A DNA stretch of 64,000 nucleotides, from NCBI GenBank assembly GCA_944548615.1, contig OX155960.1, positions 31,081,888-31,145,887 on the forward strand, in the 5' to 3' direction. The stretch is from Micropterix aruncella. Lineage: Eukaryota > Arthropoda > Insecta > Lepidoptera > Micropterigidae. Below the pieces are notes generated by a model. That model saw only the letters and a list, made by a program, of their open reading frames with translations. It searched no databases and had not been told where the DNA came from. A program made the translations under genes and the position numbers. How positions within the stretch are numbered: position 1 is the stretch's first letter; every line of letters starts with the position of its first letter. Below are positions 23,180 through 33,880 of the stretch, piece by piece.

Positions 23180-23749
23180 TTCCTAATAAAACTGTGTGTG
23201 TTTCTTGTGTAAGTATGGAATGCCATTTCCGAGTATCATCATCTCAAAAGATAAATCGTCTCAAAGGAGACTTAAGTTTTTATTTAATATCGTAATACAG
23301 AAAGGAAACTGTCGAAAGAATTTGACAATTCCTAATCAGATTTTTTAATTACCGCAATATGAATCTGTCGCTGTATTGACTCTAAAACGGTAAACGGTAG
23401 CTCACGTTGCACCGGTAGTCGCCAGATAGAAGAAAGAGACTCGTCTTGCAAGTCGTCGGTGAGTCGACTCAAAATCAACAGACCAACCGCCGACGACTTG
23501 AGCAGACAAGTCAGAAAGAAAAACAATGATTTAGTCAAAAAGCGTCGACTATAAATGTGTTGAGTATAAATATTTCACCACGAATGAAAAATGTCTGATT
23601 AAATATTTTGCCAGCAATCCATATAGGGCGAAGGTTCACGATGTACTGGATGCATTTAATGACTTCGTTGACGAGAGGTCTCAAGTTCAAAACGCCCTGT
23701 ATATGTTTGATCTTAAGGTTGGCAATATGGCTCATCCTATTCTGCGCTA
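23180..23749. other. spacer between Helitron and MITE M3
   Basis: Two short minus-strand frames (23332-23538, 23535-23735) have no recognisable content. Confidence 0.35.
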
Positions 23750-24000
23750 TGAAAAATTTGTATTGATTCTCACATTACCATTTTGTTATTACGGTTTTAT
23801 ACAGAATAGCCATGTTTCAATCGTAATTTTGTTGAATTAAACGGAATGATGTTGAAACTCCATTACAAGGAAATTTGTTGAAACTCAATTACTCAGTTAT
23901 ATGATCAACATTCTCTTTACGCTTAATATGGAAATAAGAGTTTTCTGTAGTTTCAACACTATTCATGTGTCCGACTATAACCGTACGTATACTACTACAT
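23750..24000 (+). mobile_element. MITE family M, copy M3 (runs into the gap)
   Basis: GAAAAATTTGTATTGATTCTCACATTACCATTTTGTTATTACGG... follows copy M2 in order up to CTATAACCGTACGTATACTAC, then the assembly gap starts. The terminal CACT is missing or mutated. Confidence 0.65.
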
Positions 24001-24200
24001 NNNNNNNNNNNNNNNNNNNNNNNNNNNNNNNNNNNNNNNNNNNNNNNNNNNNNNNNNNNNNNNNNNNNNNNNNNNNNNNNNNNNNNNNNNNNNNNNNNNN
24101 NNNNNNNNNNNNNNNNNNNNNNNNNNNNNNNNNNNNNNNNNNNNNNNNNNNNNNNNNNNNNNNNNNNNNNNNNNNNNNNNNNNNNNNNNNNNNNNNNNNN
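24001..24200. other. assembly gap (200 N)
   Basis: Exactly 200 undetermined bases; probably a placeholder length. It hides the end of M3 and the distal pol and 3' LTR of the gypsy element. Confidence 0.98.
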
Positions 24201-25112
24201 CCGAAGCTCATTCTGCACATCTCAAAAAGGCCGAAGGGAGTGGTGATGGCTGTCTTTTCCATATCTTCTTTTCTTACCGGTATTTGTGTGTATGCCTTTA
24301 CCAAATCTAACGATGTGAAAATGGTGCTATTTTCCAGCGAGTGCGTGAAATCCTGTAGTCTCGGGATAGTATATCGATCTGGTACGGTGATACTGTTGAG
24401 CCTCCTATAGTCTCCACATGGTCGGAATTCTCCATTTGCTTTGGGGACCAAATGCAGCGGGCTCGCCCATTGGCTCTTCGACGGTCGGCAGACTCCGGCT
24501 GCGATCATTTCGTCGAATATCTTCTTTGCCGCTGCGTACCTTTCTGGATTAAGTGGCCGCGGTCTGGCGAACACCGGTGGACCTTCCGTTTCAATGTGGT
24601 GTTCCACCTGGTGTTTCGGTTGTCTCGGTTGAGATGTTGCTGATGTAATATTCTGAAACTCGTCGAATATTCTTAGGTAATTCGGCGATTGTTTGATGGC
24701 CTGGATGGATAGTGCCCGTGCTTCTGTCGTGCGTGAGTTTGGCGAGATTAATTTTTTTTGAAATAGGTCAACTAATAGTCGGTGCTTCGCCAAAAAATCT
24801 GCTCCTATGATGGGCTGCTGTACATCCGCAATTATGAAGATGGCCGCCAATGGGTTTTCTAGGCCGATGTTTAGTGTCATCTCCTTTCTTCCGTATGTGG
24901 CGATGGTAGTACCGTTAGCCGCTCGAAGCCTGAGGTCCGCTCTTCTGCCGTTGTCGGATTTCCTTCTTGGAAGGACGCTGACATTTGCGCCAGTATCAAC
25001 CAAGAAGAGTGCGTTGGTGCTGCGGTCTCGAACGTATAAGCGGTTGGTGTCGTCGGCGCCGAGTTGATCTACCCCCGGCGCCTCTAGTAGTTTTCCGCCT
25101 GATTCCTCTGCT
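24201..25112 (-). CDS. pol: gypsy-type pol, protease and partial RT (truncated by gap)
   Basis: Minus-strand frame without internal stops up to the gap. A retroviral-type aspartic protease active site, LVDTGANVSVLP, lies at about 25012-24977 and its second motif, QPIIGADFL, near 24800-24770. RT follows: GVCRPSKSQWASPLHLVPK, FRPCGDYRRLNS, then motif A IFTSLDLVKAYTQIPV with the first catalytic Asp, ending at TPFGLFEMCRMSF as the gap begins, so the YxDD box, RNase H and integrase are not visible. Relative to gag the frame is -1, and the open frame begins just upstream of the gag stop (about 25112), consistent with a gag-pol frameshift. Replicates a Ty3/gypsy LTR retrotransposon through reverse transcription. 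The first in-frame Met is at 25003, but translation probably enters from gag. Confidence 0.85.
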
Positions 25113-25872
25113 TCTTATAGTTGCACGGCTGTTGACACCTCCTTGCGGCGTCCCCGAAGCGTCTGTGGAAGTAGCAGATGGTTTGTTCATTTTGCCCTGC
25201 CGAGCTGTTTCCCGCGTTGTTCCGCTGCAACTTTGCTATTTGCTCCGCCAGATCCTTGAGCTGTTTTTTTATTGTGGTCATGTGGTCATGTGCTTCCGCC
25301 CGCGTGTCGACTCGGTTCACTTCTTGCGTCTCCCTCGCCGTTGATTCCATCATTCGATCAGCTAAGTCCGCTAGGACGTCCAGGTTGCTCTCAGTATTTA
25401 TCGACAAAAACGTCCTGATCGTCGTAGGTAGATGACCGAGCCACATCGCTTTAATGGTCTCATCGGGTATCTTCCCTCTGTTGAGCCCTTTCATTCGTCT
25501 CATTAACTGCGACGGCTTGTCACTTCCCAGCTCAGTCTCATGGAGTAATTTTTGTAGCTGTTGTGTCTCTGATTCCCCAAAAACGCTGATTAATCGGGTC
25601 TTGATCGCTTCGAACTTGTTGTGGGTAGGCGGTTGTAGCAGTAAGTCTCCTACCTCCCGCAGCGCCGTCCTGTCTAACTGTGTGATTACACAGCTGAATT
25701 TATCTGCGTCGCTGCATTTCTGTGTTGCGAGCAGGATCTCCACGTGTGCGAACCATAGCCGTGGTTCCTGATGCCAGAACGTCGGTATCCTCGAGTTGAT
25801 GCTCAGCGGAGCGATGTCCTGCACTTGCCTGCTGCTTTCGGCCGTGCCGCTAGGAATGTCTTCCGTATTCAT
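25084..25872 (-). CDS. gag: gypsy-type Gag polyprotein
   Basis: A 262-residue uninterrupted frame upstream of pol. The N-terminal half has the arthropod gypsy capsid pattern (PTFWHQEPRLWFAHVE near residues 30-45; DKFSCVITQLD 57-67; KTRLISVFGESETQQLQKLL 91-110; PSQLMRRMKGL 120-130). The C-terminus carries a single zinc knuckle of the variant C-x2-H-x9-C-x3-C (C233, H236, C246, C250). Gag forms the particle in which the element's RNA is copied. The start at 25872 is the first Met after the PBS/leader. It overlaps pol by about ten codons. No stop or frame break is seen in gag, so the copy may be young. Confidence 0.85.
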   Translation of the reverse strand: MNTEDIPSGTAESSRQVQDIAPLSINSRIPTFWHQEPRLWFAHVEILLATQKCSDADKFSCVITQLDRTALREVGDLLLQPPTHNKFEAIKTRLISVFGESETQQLQKLLHETELGSDKPSQLMRRMKGLNRGKIPDETIKAMWLGHLPTTIRTFLSINTESNLDVLADLADRMMESTARETQEVNRVDTRAEAHDHMTTIKKQLKDLAEQIAKLQRNNAGNSSAGQNEQTICYFHRRFGDAARRCQQPCNYKKQRNQAENY

Positions 25873-25988
25873 TTTCTTTAGGTTGCGAAGATCTTTAGGT
25901 TGTCCTGTTGGTCCGTTGAGTGTCTGACGAGTTGTAGACCTTGCTCGTTAGTCCGATTCAGGCGCGCCGTCGATCTTGCGTCCTCGTA

Positions 25989-25999
25989 CAGGGTCACCA
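25989..25999 (-). promoter_or_regulatory. primer-binding site of the gypsy element
   Basis: Minus-strand TGGTGACCCTG, of which TGGTGACCC is complementary to a tRNA 3' end GGGTCACCA. It lies directly inside the putative LTR and about 120 bp upstream of gag, the expected position. The SINE head at 250-322 carries the same 3' end (GGGTCA plus CCA). Confidence 0.65.
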
Positions 26000-26164
26000 A
26001 TTTCGCGACTCTTTCGTGTGTCGAAGAACGTGATAGTAAAAAACCGCGATAAACTGTTGTGTAAAATATATTTTTTTCTCTTTACAAAAAGGTACAATAA
26101 TACGTGATAACGCGAGCGTAATTTCTTTCAGTTGAATCGTCTCTTGTCAAGGTACAGAATGACA
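26000..26164 (-). repeat. putative 5' LTR of the gypsy element
   Basis: On the minus strand it begins TGTCATTCTGTACC, contains an AT-rich stretch around AAAAATATATTTTACAC (possible TATA region), and ends ...GTCGCGAAAT immediately before the PBS. The boundary is inferred because the partner LTR is not in the sequence. Confidence 0.5.
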
Positions 26165-26300
26165 GTTCGAAAATTTGTTTTTAAAATTTGAATGTATCCA
26201 CTTTTTAATAGAACGAAATAATATTGCTGGGCTCGTTCTCAGCCAGCCATTAAATCAAAATAAAAATAAACTTTATAGTTGGGGTTGTAGCGTCGCTACA

Positions 26301-26500
<200 letters not shown>

Positions 26501-26511
26501 AATCAAGCTAT

Positions 26512-26556
26512 ATTTTACCTACCGCTAGATGGCGCAACGCGCCTAACACTTTTTAT
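26512..26556 (-). repeat. single arm of the GCGCCATCT hairpin family
   Basis: GCTATATTTTACCTACCGCTAGATGGCGCAACGCGCCTAAC is the complement of the left arm at 21284-21325. The sequence before the (TA)n tract may be its eroded partner. Confidence 0.6.
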
Positions 26557-26824
26557 ACTTTTTTCAAAACATAACACTTTTGATAATAAAAAAAATATTT
26601 ATTTTATTATCAAAAGTTGTTTTTTGCTCGTATTGATTCACCCACCTAAAGTTGTCACTAATTGAAAACTCACCTGTATAATCGTCTTTAAATCAACTCT
26701 TGATTCGTTCGGATCGAATCAGTCTCTGAGATATGATCCCGTTTATGGACAGATTTATTTGTTTATTTATTTATTTCCCAAAACAGAATTAACCTTACAG
26801 ATCATTCCAAATCGTTAATTAATT

Positions 26825-26975
26825 ATGCTAGACTATTATTATAGACTATAGCTATTATTCTACTATATACTATTATTATTATTCTACTACTATTATTAGT
26901 ATTCTACTATATTATTATTTTTATTATTCTACTACACTATTATTATTATTATTATTTTACTATATAGACTTTCTA
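26825..26975 (+). repeat. (ATT)n / TATTATTCTAC repeat
   Basis: Runs of TATTATT interspersed with CTACTA motifs; degenerate microsatellite. Confidence 0.6.
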
Positions 26976-28231
26976 GACTATAGCGAACGAGATAGAGCAA
27001 TGCATTAGAGTGGAATATGAAACGATTGTACATACATATACTCATGGTTATCTAACCTTTCTTAATATACAAGGTACTACTTTTTAACAACTTTTATTCT
27101 GCATACTACATATTTACCTAATTACTTGATTGCTAAGAAATTCCATTACCGTACTTTGCAATTGTGCTAGATGCATGTTGAATCCAAAAAGTTAAAAATC
27201 GTGGGTTCGTGCCGGAACAGTATTGGCACAAATGTAATCCTTCCTTATTAAAACGAGACCAAAATATATTTATGCTATGTATATTTTTAGCCTTGTAATT
27301 AGAATTACTTATTTGGGCGCGATTGCCTCTCCTCACACTCGACATCGATTTTAAGGATGTGTTTACTCAAAACAAACGATCAAACAAAGGTATTAATGAA
27401 ACATTTTTCTTTTTTTATTATTAATGGCCTCGATTAAGGCCTTTCAGCCATGCGGGTACAAGAAGACGGCAATCTTAGCCGCGATTTTGGCGGCAAACTC
27501 GATCACGTACGCCGGCTGAATGACGGTCAATTTACACGGCATCCTCCACCCCCCTTAAATCCCCACTCTTTCGATCCCCCCCCCCCCTCCTCGACCCTTA
27601 CTCCAACCGACTCCGTTTTCGCGCCTTTTTCTCCACTTTTTTGGCCGCCAGCGTTTCATCTCTGGCGATGCTTCCAAATAGCCGCCCTGTTTAGAAACCC
27701 TTTCGCCGCCCTCAGCGCTTTCTCTGACATTGATTAAGGGCGGGCATATGTCGACTTTATTAAATTTTTATCATAATTTATACCGTCGTAGTGTGTTTGT
27801 GCGCGCTACGTATACAAATGAAACGTACGTATACTAAATTATTAGCTTTCTTTATTGGTAACATGAGTTACAATCTACAAACCGCTAGTTACAGTTACAA
27901 CCAAGTTACAGTTTAAGTTACAAACCTAATCATTAATCTTATAGTATGTTTTTTTACAAAGTAGTTCTTTAATACGATGTTAAAATCTAAAATTTCCTTT
28001 TAAAATCCGTTGTAGAAATGTAACAGCCCCTTCACACGTATGCAAACTAATGTTCACACGTATGCAAACATAACACTATACGGTCAAACCGAATGCGGTA
28101 TTCGTTTATTTTTGCTGCCGTATCTAGTCACTGAAATCCGTAATGTTTTTTTGTTCCGAGCGCTGTACACGAAAGCATAGCGGGTGGTGTGACGAGGGAC
28201 GATTTCTCTTCTAGGCTAATACTCTCTTTAA
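26976..28231. other. intergenic stretch with a GC- and C-rich patch
   Basis: At 27430-27740 the sequence is GC-richer, includes a run of C (about 27576-27590) and a 95-codon frame rich in Pro and Ser that I do not recognise. It could be an exon or regulatory patch of a host gene. The rest is AT-rich. Confidence 0.3.
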
Positions 28232-28795
28232 GGCGACATGATACCTGGGAACGACCATATCTGGGGAAATTTAGTTTTATGAGTTTTTTGACAAATATAA
28301 GCAATAATTAAAAAAAGTTTCTAAGTGAATCCCTCGATAAGAAACTAATTTAAAATTTGGACTCGAAAAAAGTTGCCTATTGCCTTGAACATTAAGGCTT
28401 TAAACTGACTTCGAAAACTTTCAGGCGCGTTTACTCCTACAATATAAGCGGTGAGTGTGTTTTATTATAATTTCATTATATTGACTGGTTAATTCTCTAG
28501 AGCAGCACTTCGCCACTTTTTTTATTTAGTCCCTAAATTAACCACAATTAATTAAAACTTGAGAGCGCGCTGAGAGTTACGCTAAATATGCTTTGCCATT
28601 AACAATCTTATACCACCACTGCGTAAAGATAGTTATTCTGTGCTAGCGCTGCGATTAACCGTTTAGTATGCGTCTGGTTCCCGGTGCTAGCGGACGTAGA
28701 GTCTGGAGATTTTTATTGGTCAAACCCAACAAAATTGACTCCGTTTTTTCGCGTTTCTGCCCATTTCGGATATTTTTCTGAGGTCTCATGTCGCC
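28232..28795. mobile_element. TTAA-flanked inverted-repeat element
   Basis: A TTAA at 28228-28231 and another at 28796-28799 bracket termini GGCGACATGATACC and, inverted, GGCGACATGAGACC (13 of 14 identical). Inside is 564 bp without coding. TTAA duplication points to a piggyBac-type transposase; a Harbinger-type 3-bp TAA/TTA site is the alternative, because the termini do not start with the usual CCY. Confidence 0.65.
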
Positions 28796-28859
28796 TTAAT
28801 TAACGCATATTTTCATATCTCCTTCCAAACGTCTCGATTCGACTAAAAGTGTGCCGTCA

Positions 28860-29560
28860 CCAGGTAGCGAACGGTTTTGTGCAGCTTGGGCCATAAGATC
28901 CACTGTGTTTCCGGGTCGGTCCAACTCACAATTCAGCTCCTATTCAGTAGCCTCCTCGTCTGGAGGACTACCCCGAGAGGACTCTCGCGTCTCAGACCTC
29001 GCGGCTGGTGTATCGGCTTTCCCTAGAGGAACGGCTCTCTGCGCCACTGGACGGTTTGCGCACCACGCGGCGTCAGCCAATCGATTGTGCACTCTGACTA
29101 ATTACTGAAGGAGTGTGGAGACTATGGAAATATACTGTCTCCTAAGCGGTGGGAGTGGATGTTGACCTATCGTCAACCACTCTTGAAATGACGATTTGGC
29201 TACCTGATCCTAAATTTAGAGCCGCTCAAAAGATGCCCATGGTACTGGATAGATTCAAACTGAATCACCGCTGAATATACGGCAGGTAGACCCGTAACCA
29301 GTCGGGAGGCTGGAGGTATCCTGATGGCTAATTCCAGACTGACATATCCTTCCAAAACTGGTAAACAGGGGGCGAGGCTGCCCGCTGGGTAGCTTTCCTG
29401 GTGCCTCGCCATAAGGTATTGGCCTCTGACAGGCATGTTGGCTTAGCAAGTCGGTAGATTTGTATTATCTCTAAGTCATCTACGCTCTTTTCACGGAAGA
29501 TTCCTGAGGTGACGGGTTCGCTTGTTGTAGTTGACTAGTGCCGTCACCAAGAAAAGGTTG
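28860..29560 (+). repeat. dispersed repeat family A, longest copy A4
   Basis: Spans the family from GCTTGGGCCATAAGATCC through GCGGCGTCAGCCAATCGATTGTGCACTC, GGTGGGAGTGGATGTTGACC, AACCAGTCGGGAGGCTGG, the hairpin GGGGCGAGGCTGCCCGCTGG...GGTGCCTCGCC, to GAGGTGACGGGTTCGCTTGTTGTAGTTGAC. It shows that pieces A1/A2 and A3 belong to one unit of at least 680 bp. No conserved open frame, no terminal repeats seen. Confidence 0.7.
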
Positions 29561-30489
29561 ATAACCACCACTCTAGATTCTAGATGGTTCAATTGCAAGT
29601 CTCATAGGACTTCCTTTATGGATTAAAATGCCAGATTTTGATAGGAAATAATATTTCGATGATACCTATATTCAAAATACCCATATTGATATAAGAATAT
29701 ATGTATGTGGAATGATTGTTTTTTTTTTCGTAAAATCCTGAAATTATGATACTTGTCGACTTGATAGTAAACCTCTGAGCTCGATGCCCTGTACATTATA
29801 ATACAACAATCTTAAGTTATTTCCATACAATTAAATGTCGTCTTTCATAAAAATATCGAAAATCTCGAAAATTTTCTCGTCACATGAAATGAAAGTGTGT
29901 ATACCTTTAATGCGAAGCTATCCGGCTGAGGAATAGAGGCGCGCTCGGCAAGAGAAATGAAAAATAAAACGGCGCAAGTTAAGAAGAGAAAGGCTGGGTC
30001 CGCCACCTCTCACCCTCCCGCCCTGGTCGAAAACGGGGATGGAAAGGTGTAGGGGGGCATCTTCACCCCGCCGCATATTAGCCGCCCGCCCAACTAAAAA
30101 CCACCCCCGAAAGAAGCAAGGGTTCGGGCGGGGGGAGGGGGCGAGGTATGTGTGTGTGTGTGCGTGTGTGAGTAGTAAACTGACCCCGCACATACTCATG
30201 TACCGACCCTCATTCCGGTGCAGGTGGCGGCAACCAAATAATTACCAACATTTTTACAATAAATTTAGGCTAGTAAATATTGACATGGAACATGGATTTC
30301 TGTGAGAGACCATTTTAGCTAAAAGACTCGCATTGTATAGTTACTCGGCGCATCCCTAAATGCCAAACAAGCAAACACTACCAGAATCAGCGCCTAGCGC
30401 AATGCGCCGATGTAGCAGACAGCTTAGGTATCGGGCGACGAAATGAAACACTTAACAGGCACATATTTATTAAGCATATCAAACAAGCG
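29561..30489. other. intergenic stretch with GC/G-rich patch
   Basis: A GC-rich block at about 29995-30165 includes GGGCGGGGGGAGGGGGCGAGG and a short (TG)n. Both strands have open frames without recognisable content. The remainder is AT-rich. Confidence 0.3.
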
Positions 30490-30620
30490 TACAGACAGTG
30501 GTGTGATGGCACATACAACGAGCGAACCCGTCACTCCAGGAAGTTATAATGATTGTGATCAACCTGGAATGAACGTAGAGACTTGAGGACGGATATAGTC
30601 CACTGTCTAGCTACGCCAAC
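30490..30620 (-). repeat. dispersed repeat family A, copy A6, first part
   Basis: Minus-strand GGCGTAGCTAGACAGTGGACT... to GGAGTGACGGGTTCGCTCGTTG, the 3' part of the family. The copy continues at 31511 after an insertion. Confidence 0.6.
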
Positions 30621-31510
30621 AAGCCCAGTGGCCCGGTGGCATGATATCCTCCTCATCGTGATCCGACGACGGCGACCTCCTGACTGACAGGACTTCTTCG
30701 AAGACAAGTCCGGTCCGATGTTCAAAAACTAGAGGTCATCTGCACGTGAATAGTTTACAGTGAGTAAGCGGTTGCACTGGTGCAGACTCACTCTCTCGTC
30801 CCTGCAGTCCGTGCGCCAATGGAGCGGAGATCCGCTACGATTGGAGGAAAGAGGGATGCAGTTTCTGGCCGCCGGTTTTTAGCCCTCAACCGGACGCCCT
30901 AGGCCTTTCACGATGCCGGACTGTACCGCCGCTTCCGCCAACATCCGTCGCTTATAAGCTGTCGAGTTGCCTTCTTCGCCGGGTCAGTCTTCGTACACTA
31001 TGCAGGAGGTATCCGCAATCAGACCTGTCCACCAAAGCGTGCAGGCCCCCCTCGACCAGGTTCAGCCTACGAGCCGACGTGGTTTACCGCGGTGTGGCTG
31101 CTGCGTGTACAACAGCTACTTGGAGCCACTGGTGAGAGATTTGTAGAAGGCCTGTGGACCAGTGTAGTTCTCCACCCTTCGTAAGAAGAGCCGGCTGAAG
31201 TAATCTGAAAGGTGCTACCACTAGACGCTCTACTACACCGCATGCCCGGTGGCATAGTGATTAGGACGCCTGATCTTACATTGTAAGGTTCCGGGTTCGA
31301 TTCCCGGCTAGGTCACCATTTTCCGTTGGGATACAATTAACGGAATTGCTTTTTCAATTCTGTCGATCGAATGCAATAACACTTAACACATTGAACACGC
31401 ACACAGACATATAAACACATAAACACTTCATACTAAGGTTGGTTGTAAGAGATTGTCGTATAACAATAAACTCGTCCATCGTGAAATTTCACAATAAAGA
31501 GTATAAGGAA
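30621..31510 (+). mobile_element. composite insertion ending in tRNA-type SINE, with 9-bp target duplication
   Basis: AACAAGCCC occurs at 30612-30620 and again right after the SINE tail (about 31506-31514), splitting a family A copy. The 5' part starts GTGGCCCGGTGGCAT, which resembles the SINE head, then runs about 600 bp of GC-richer sequence with GCCGGTTTTTAGCCCTCAACCGG near 30870. The 3' part (31243-31510) is a full tRNA-derived SINE. It may be one retroposed unit with a second tRNA-like head, or two insertions. Confidence 0.55.
31243..31510 (+). mobile_element. tRNA-derived SINE, copy 2
   Basis: A head of 73 nt (31243-31315) with A box TGGCATAGTGA (one mismatch to copy 1), B box GGTTCGATTCC and CCA at 316-318 of that block, followed by the shared body ending AATAAAGAGTATAAGGAAACAAACAAACA. 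The acceptor stem has lost pairs, so it is older or more mutated than copy 1. Confidence 0.75.
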
Positions 31511-31700
31511 ACAAACAAACAAGCTAACAAGCCCGTCAGAGGCCAACGAATTATCGCGAGACACTGGAAAGAGTACCGAGTGGGCCGACTTCGCGCCCTG
31601 ACTATCAGATCTGGTTACGAGCTCACCGACCGCGACCAATGAATAAAGTCGAACAGTGCGAGTAAGAGACGATGCGCTACGGCGCGAACGAGACGGCGAA
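31511..31700 (-). repeat. dispersed repeat family A, copy A6, second part
   Basis: Minus-strand AGTCAGGGCGCGAAGTCGGCCCACTCGGTACTC and TTGGCCTCTGACGGGCTTG continue the family from the first part at 30490-30620. Confidence 0.55.
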
Positions 31701-31859
31701 CCCGAACGAAAAAGGCCCGCGCCACTTAATTAAATGCGACAATCTCAGACATTAAAAAGTCTCATCAGGACGGAAGAGATCGCTGGATCGGCGCCGCAAC
31801 GACGGTATATTATATATGACCAAATTGCGTAACAGGGTAAACTATTCCCACCGAACTAC

Positions 31860-32420
31860 TATACTGTACACTTTGTCAACTACTACGAGCGAACCCGCCA
31901 CCCCAGGAAGCTATAACGATATCTGATAATTCGTTCTCTCATAGAGTGAACGCAGATACTTAAGGACAGCACGGTCTACCGTCTAGATACGCCAACGAGT
32001 ACGAAATATCCCAACGCCTTACTGCTAGGCACTAGGAAGAGGACCCAGTGGGCAAACTTCGCTCCTTTACTTTTTGCAAGATTTCTCCATACTCCAGTTG
32101 CGCCCTTTCCTCGTCAATCTCATACGGGATCGGGTGGCCATTGGATCGTTTCAAAGGTGGCTGACATCAGGTCAACAACTACCCCACTGCTTAGAAAATA
32201 TACGTCTCCAGACTCACCCGGTTATTCGCCCGAGTACACAGTCCATTGGCAAACACCGCACGATACCCAAATCGTCCAGTATCGCACGAGGAGTTACCCC
32301 AGATTGAAACGACTGGGCTTACAGCCACAGGCTAGGTTCACAAAGTCCTGTCCAGGTTAGTCCCTCTTCGCGGAGGCTACCGGATGGCAGCCTAACCGAG
32401 AGTTAAACCGACCCAAGATA
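31860..32420 (-). repeat. dispersed repeat family A, copy A7
   Basis: Begins (plus sense) ACTACGAGCGAACCCGCCACCCCAGGAAG and continues through CCGTCTAGATACGCCAACGAG, the remnant of the GC hairpin, and CAACAACTACCCCACTG.TTAGAAA, i.e. the complement of the A3/A4 order. Confidence 0.6.
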
Positions 32421-33615
32421 ACTAACAGGTCATCAGCCCCAAGCTGCTCGGAACCGTTAGATATCACTATACTGTACACACGTATCACGCGAAAAATTCT
32501 ATACACCATTTTAAATCGCGGCTTTTAAGATTCGACAGATGTCTTCACCCACAAAGGACATCGACGACGAAAGACGACGAAGTGTGTTTCGTAAAGATGT
32601 GTGTCTCATATTCAAGATTGAGGACTTTTGTATATAATAATGACGAGGTATTGGAAATATTAAACTTACCAGGAAAACACACTGTGTAAAAATATTAATA
32701 CAAAAAAAGACGACCAAGTCATAATAATGCTTGGTGTTAATTATAATAATATAATATCTTGCTCAATGTGTCTCCTCAATTCTAACAAACTATCTTTATA
32801 TTTATTGACTATTACAAATTAAGACTATTTCGGTATTATACAAGCGCCAGTCTGACCCCACACAAGGTTAGAGCAAAGCGTCTTGTATTTACTCTAAAAA
32901 AATTAAAAGTAGATTAGTCTCAAAATCAAAGTTATCCATGTTTTGGAAGACTTAGAACCAGAAAAAAAACATTTTCCGTCTATCTGTCTCTCTGTATGAC
33001 TGTATGTATGTCTGTCTGAGCCAACATTCTTTCGCCAATTCGTTTTATTCGCCAACGGAAAGAGCTGATTAGATTTAGGGTTTCGTACCTACGATGGAAA
33101 TGGGAGCTGCTACACAAATATACCTATTTGAAACCACATTTTTAGCCAACTACAGCTTTTATTCATCACATGGATGAGCTGGTTAGTGCTTCAACGATTC
33201 AACGGTTTAATTATAATGTAAATGCCTGCGGCATTTCCAAAGACAAAATCTGTCGCTGTTTTTGCTTGCTCAGCAATGGCGTATTGTTTTATATTGTAAT
33301 CTCCCAAGTTTAATGTGTTAACCAAAATTGAAAAGTTTGTTATTTTTTCAATTGGAAAGGGAATTTTCGCCTACCCATAATTACTTTAACGTATGACTAA
33401 TCTTCGGCACATTTGATATGCTTTTAGGTTTGCATATTAAAGACGTTGAACCAGGAGTTTCTACAAAGATCTAACATTCCCTTTTATCGAATATTTCGAA
33501 GCGCCAATGTTGAAGACTTCTCCGTACGCGGTCGAAGATCTTCATCCAGCAGCACCGGCCACTGGTGTTCCTCCAAGATATTTCTTCATTACGGCGAAGT
33601 GAGCATGAACGCGTT
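32421..33615. other. AT-rich intergenic stretch
   Basis: Contains the 33077-33115 block shared with 3247-3285. No gene recognised; a 62-codon frame at 33446-33634 is not conserved with anything I know. Confidence 0.35.
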
Positions 33616-33619
33616 GCCG

Positions 33620-33880
33620 TGTGTGTGTGCTTAGACACCCCCCCCCACCCCCCACCCCCCTAGCCCCCCACCCCGCGTGGATGTTTGCCGCGGTGCGGCG
33701 TCGGGCGCGAGAAAGAAATGAGCCGCCGAGCGTCGCGGTGCTGGGCGGCGGCGCGGGGGCGAGGGCAGGGGGCGGGGGTGGGGGTGGCGCGGCGCTGAAA
33801 TCATATTAAACACCCGTCCCCCCACACGTCATCTCGCCGCGCGCCGCCGTCGCCATGGCAACCGCCCGGGACAGCCTTGC
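33620..33880. promoter_or_regulatory. CpG-rich segment with perfect X-box motif
   Basis: A sharply GC- and CpG-rich block (GCGGTGCGGCGTCGGGCGCG, GCGCGCCGCCGTCGCC) in an AT-rich window. At 33849-33862 GTCGCCATGGCAAC fits the RFX X-box consensus GTNRCC-N2-RGYAAC at every position. This looks like a promoter or first-exon region of a host gene not otherwise visible. Without transcripts the direction is unknown. Confidence 0.4.

Noticed and set aside
27450..27737. 95-codon Pro-rich frame as a gene
   Set aside because: Driven by C-rich composition; no family resemblance.
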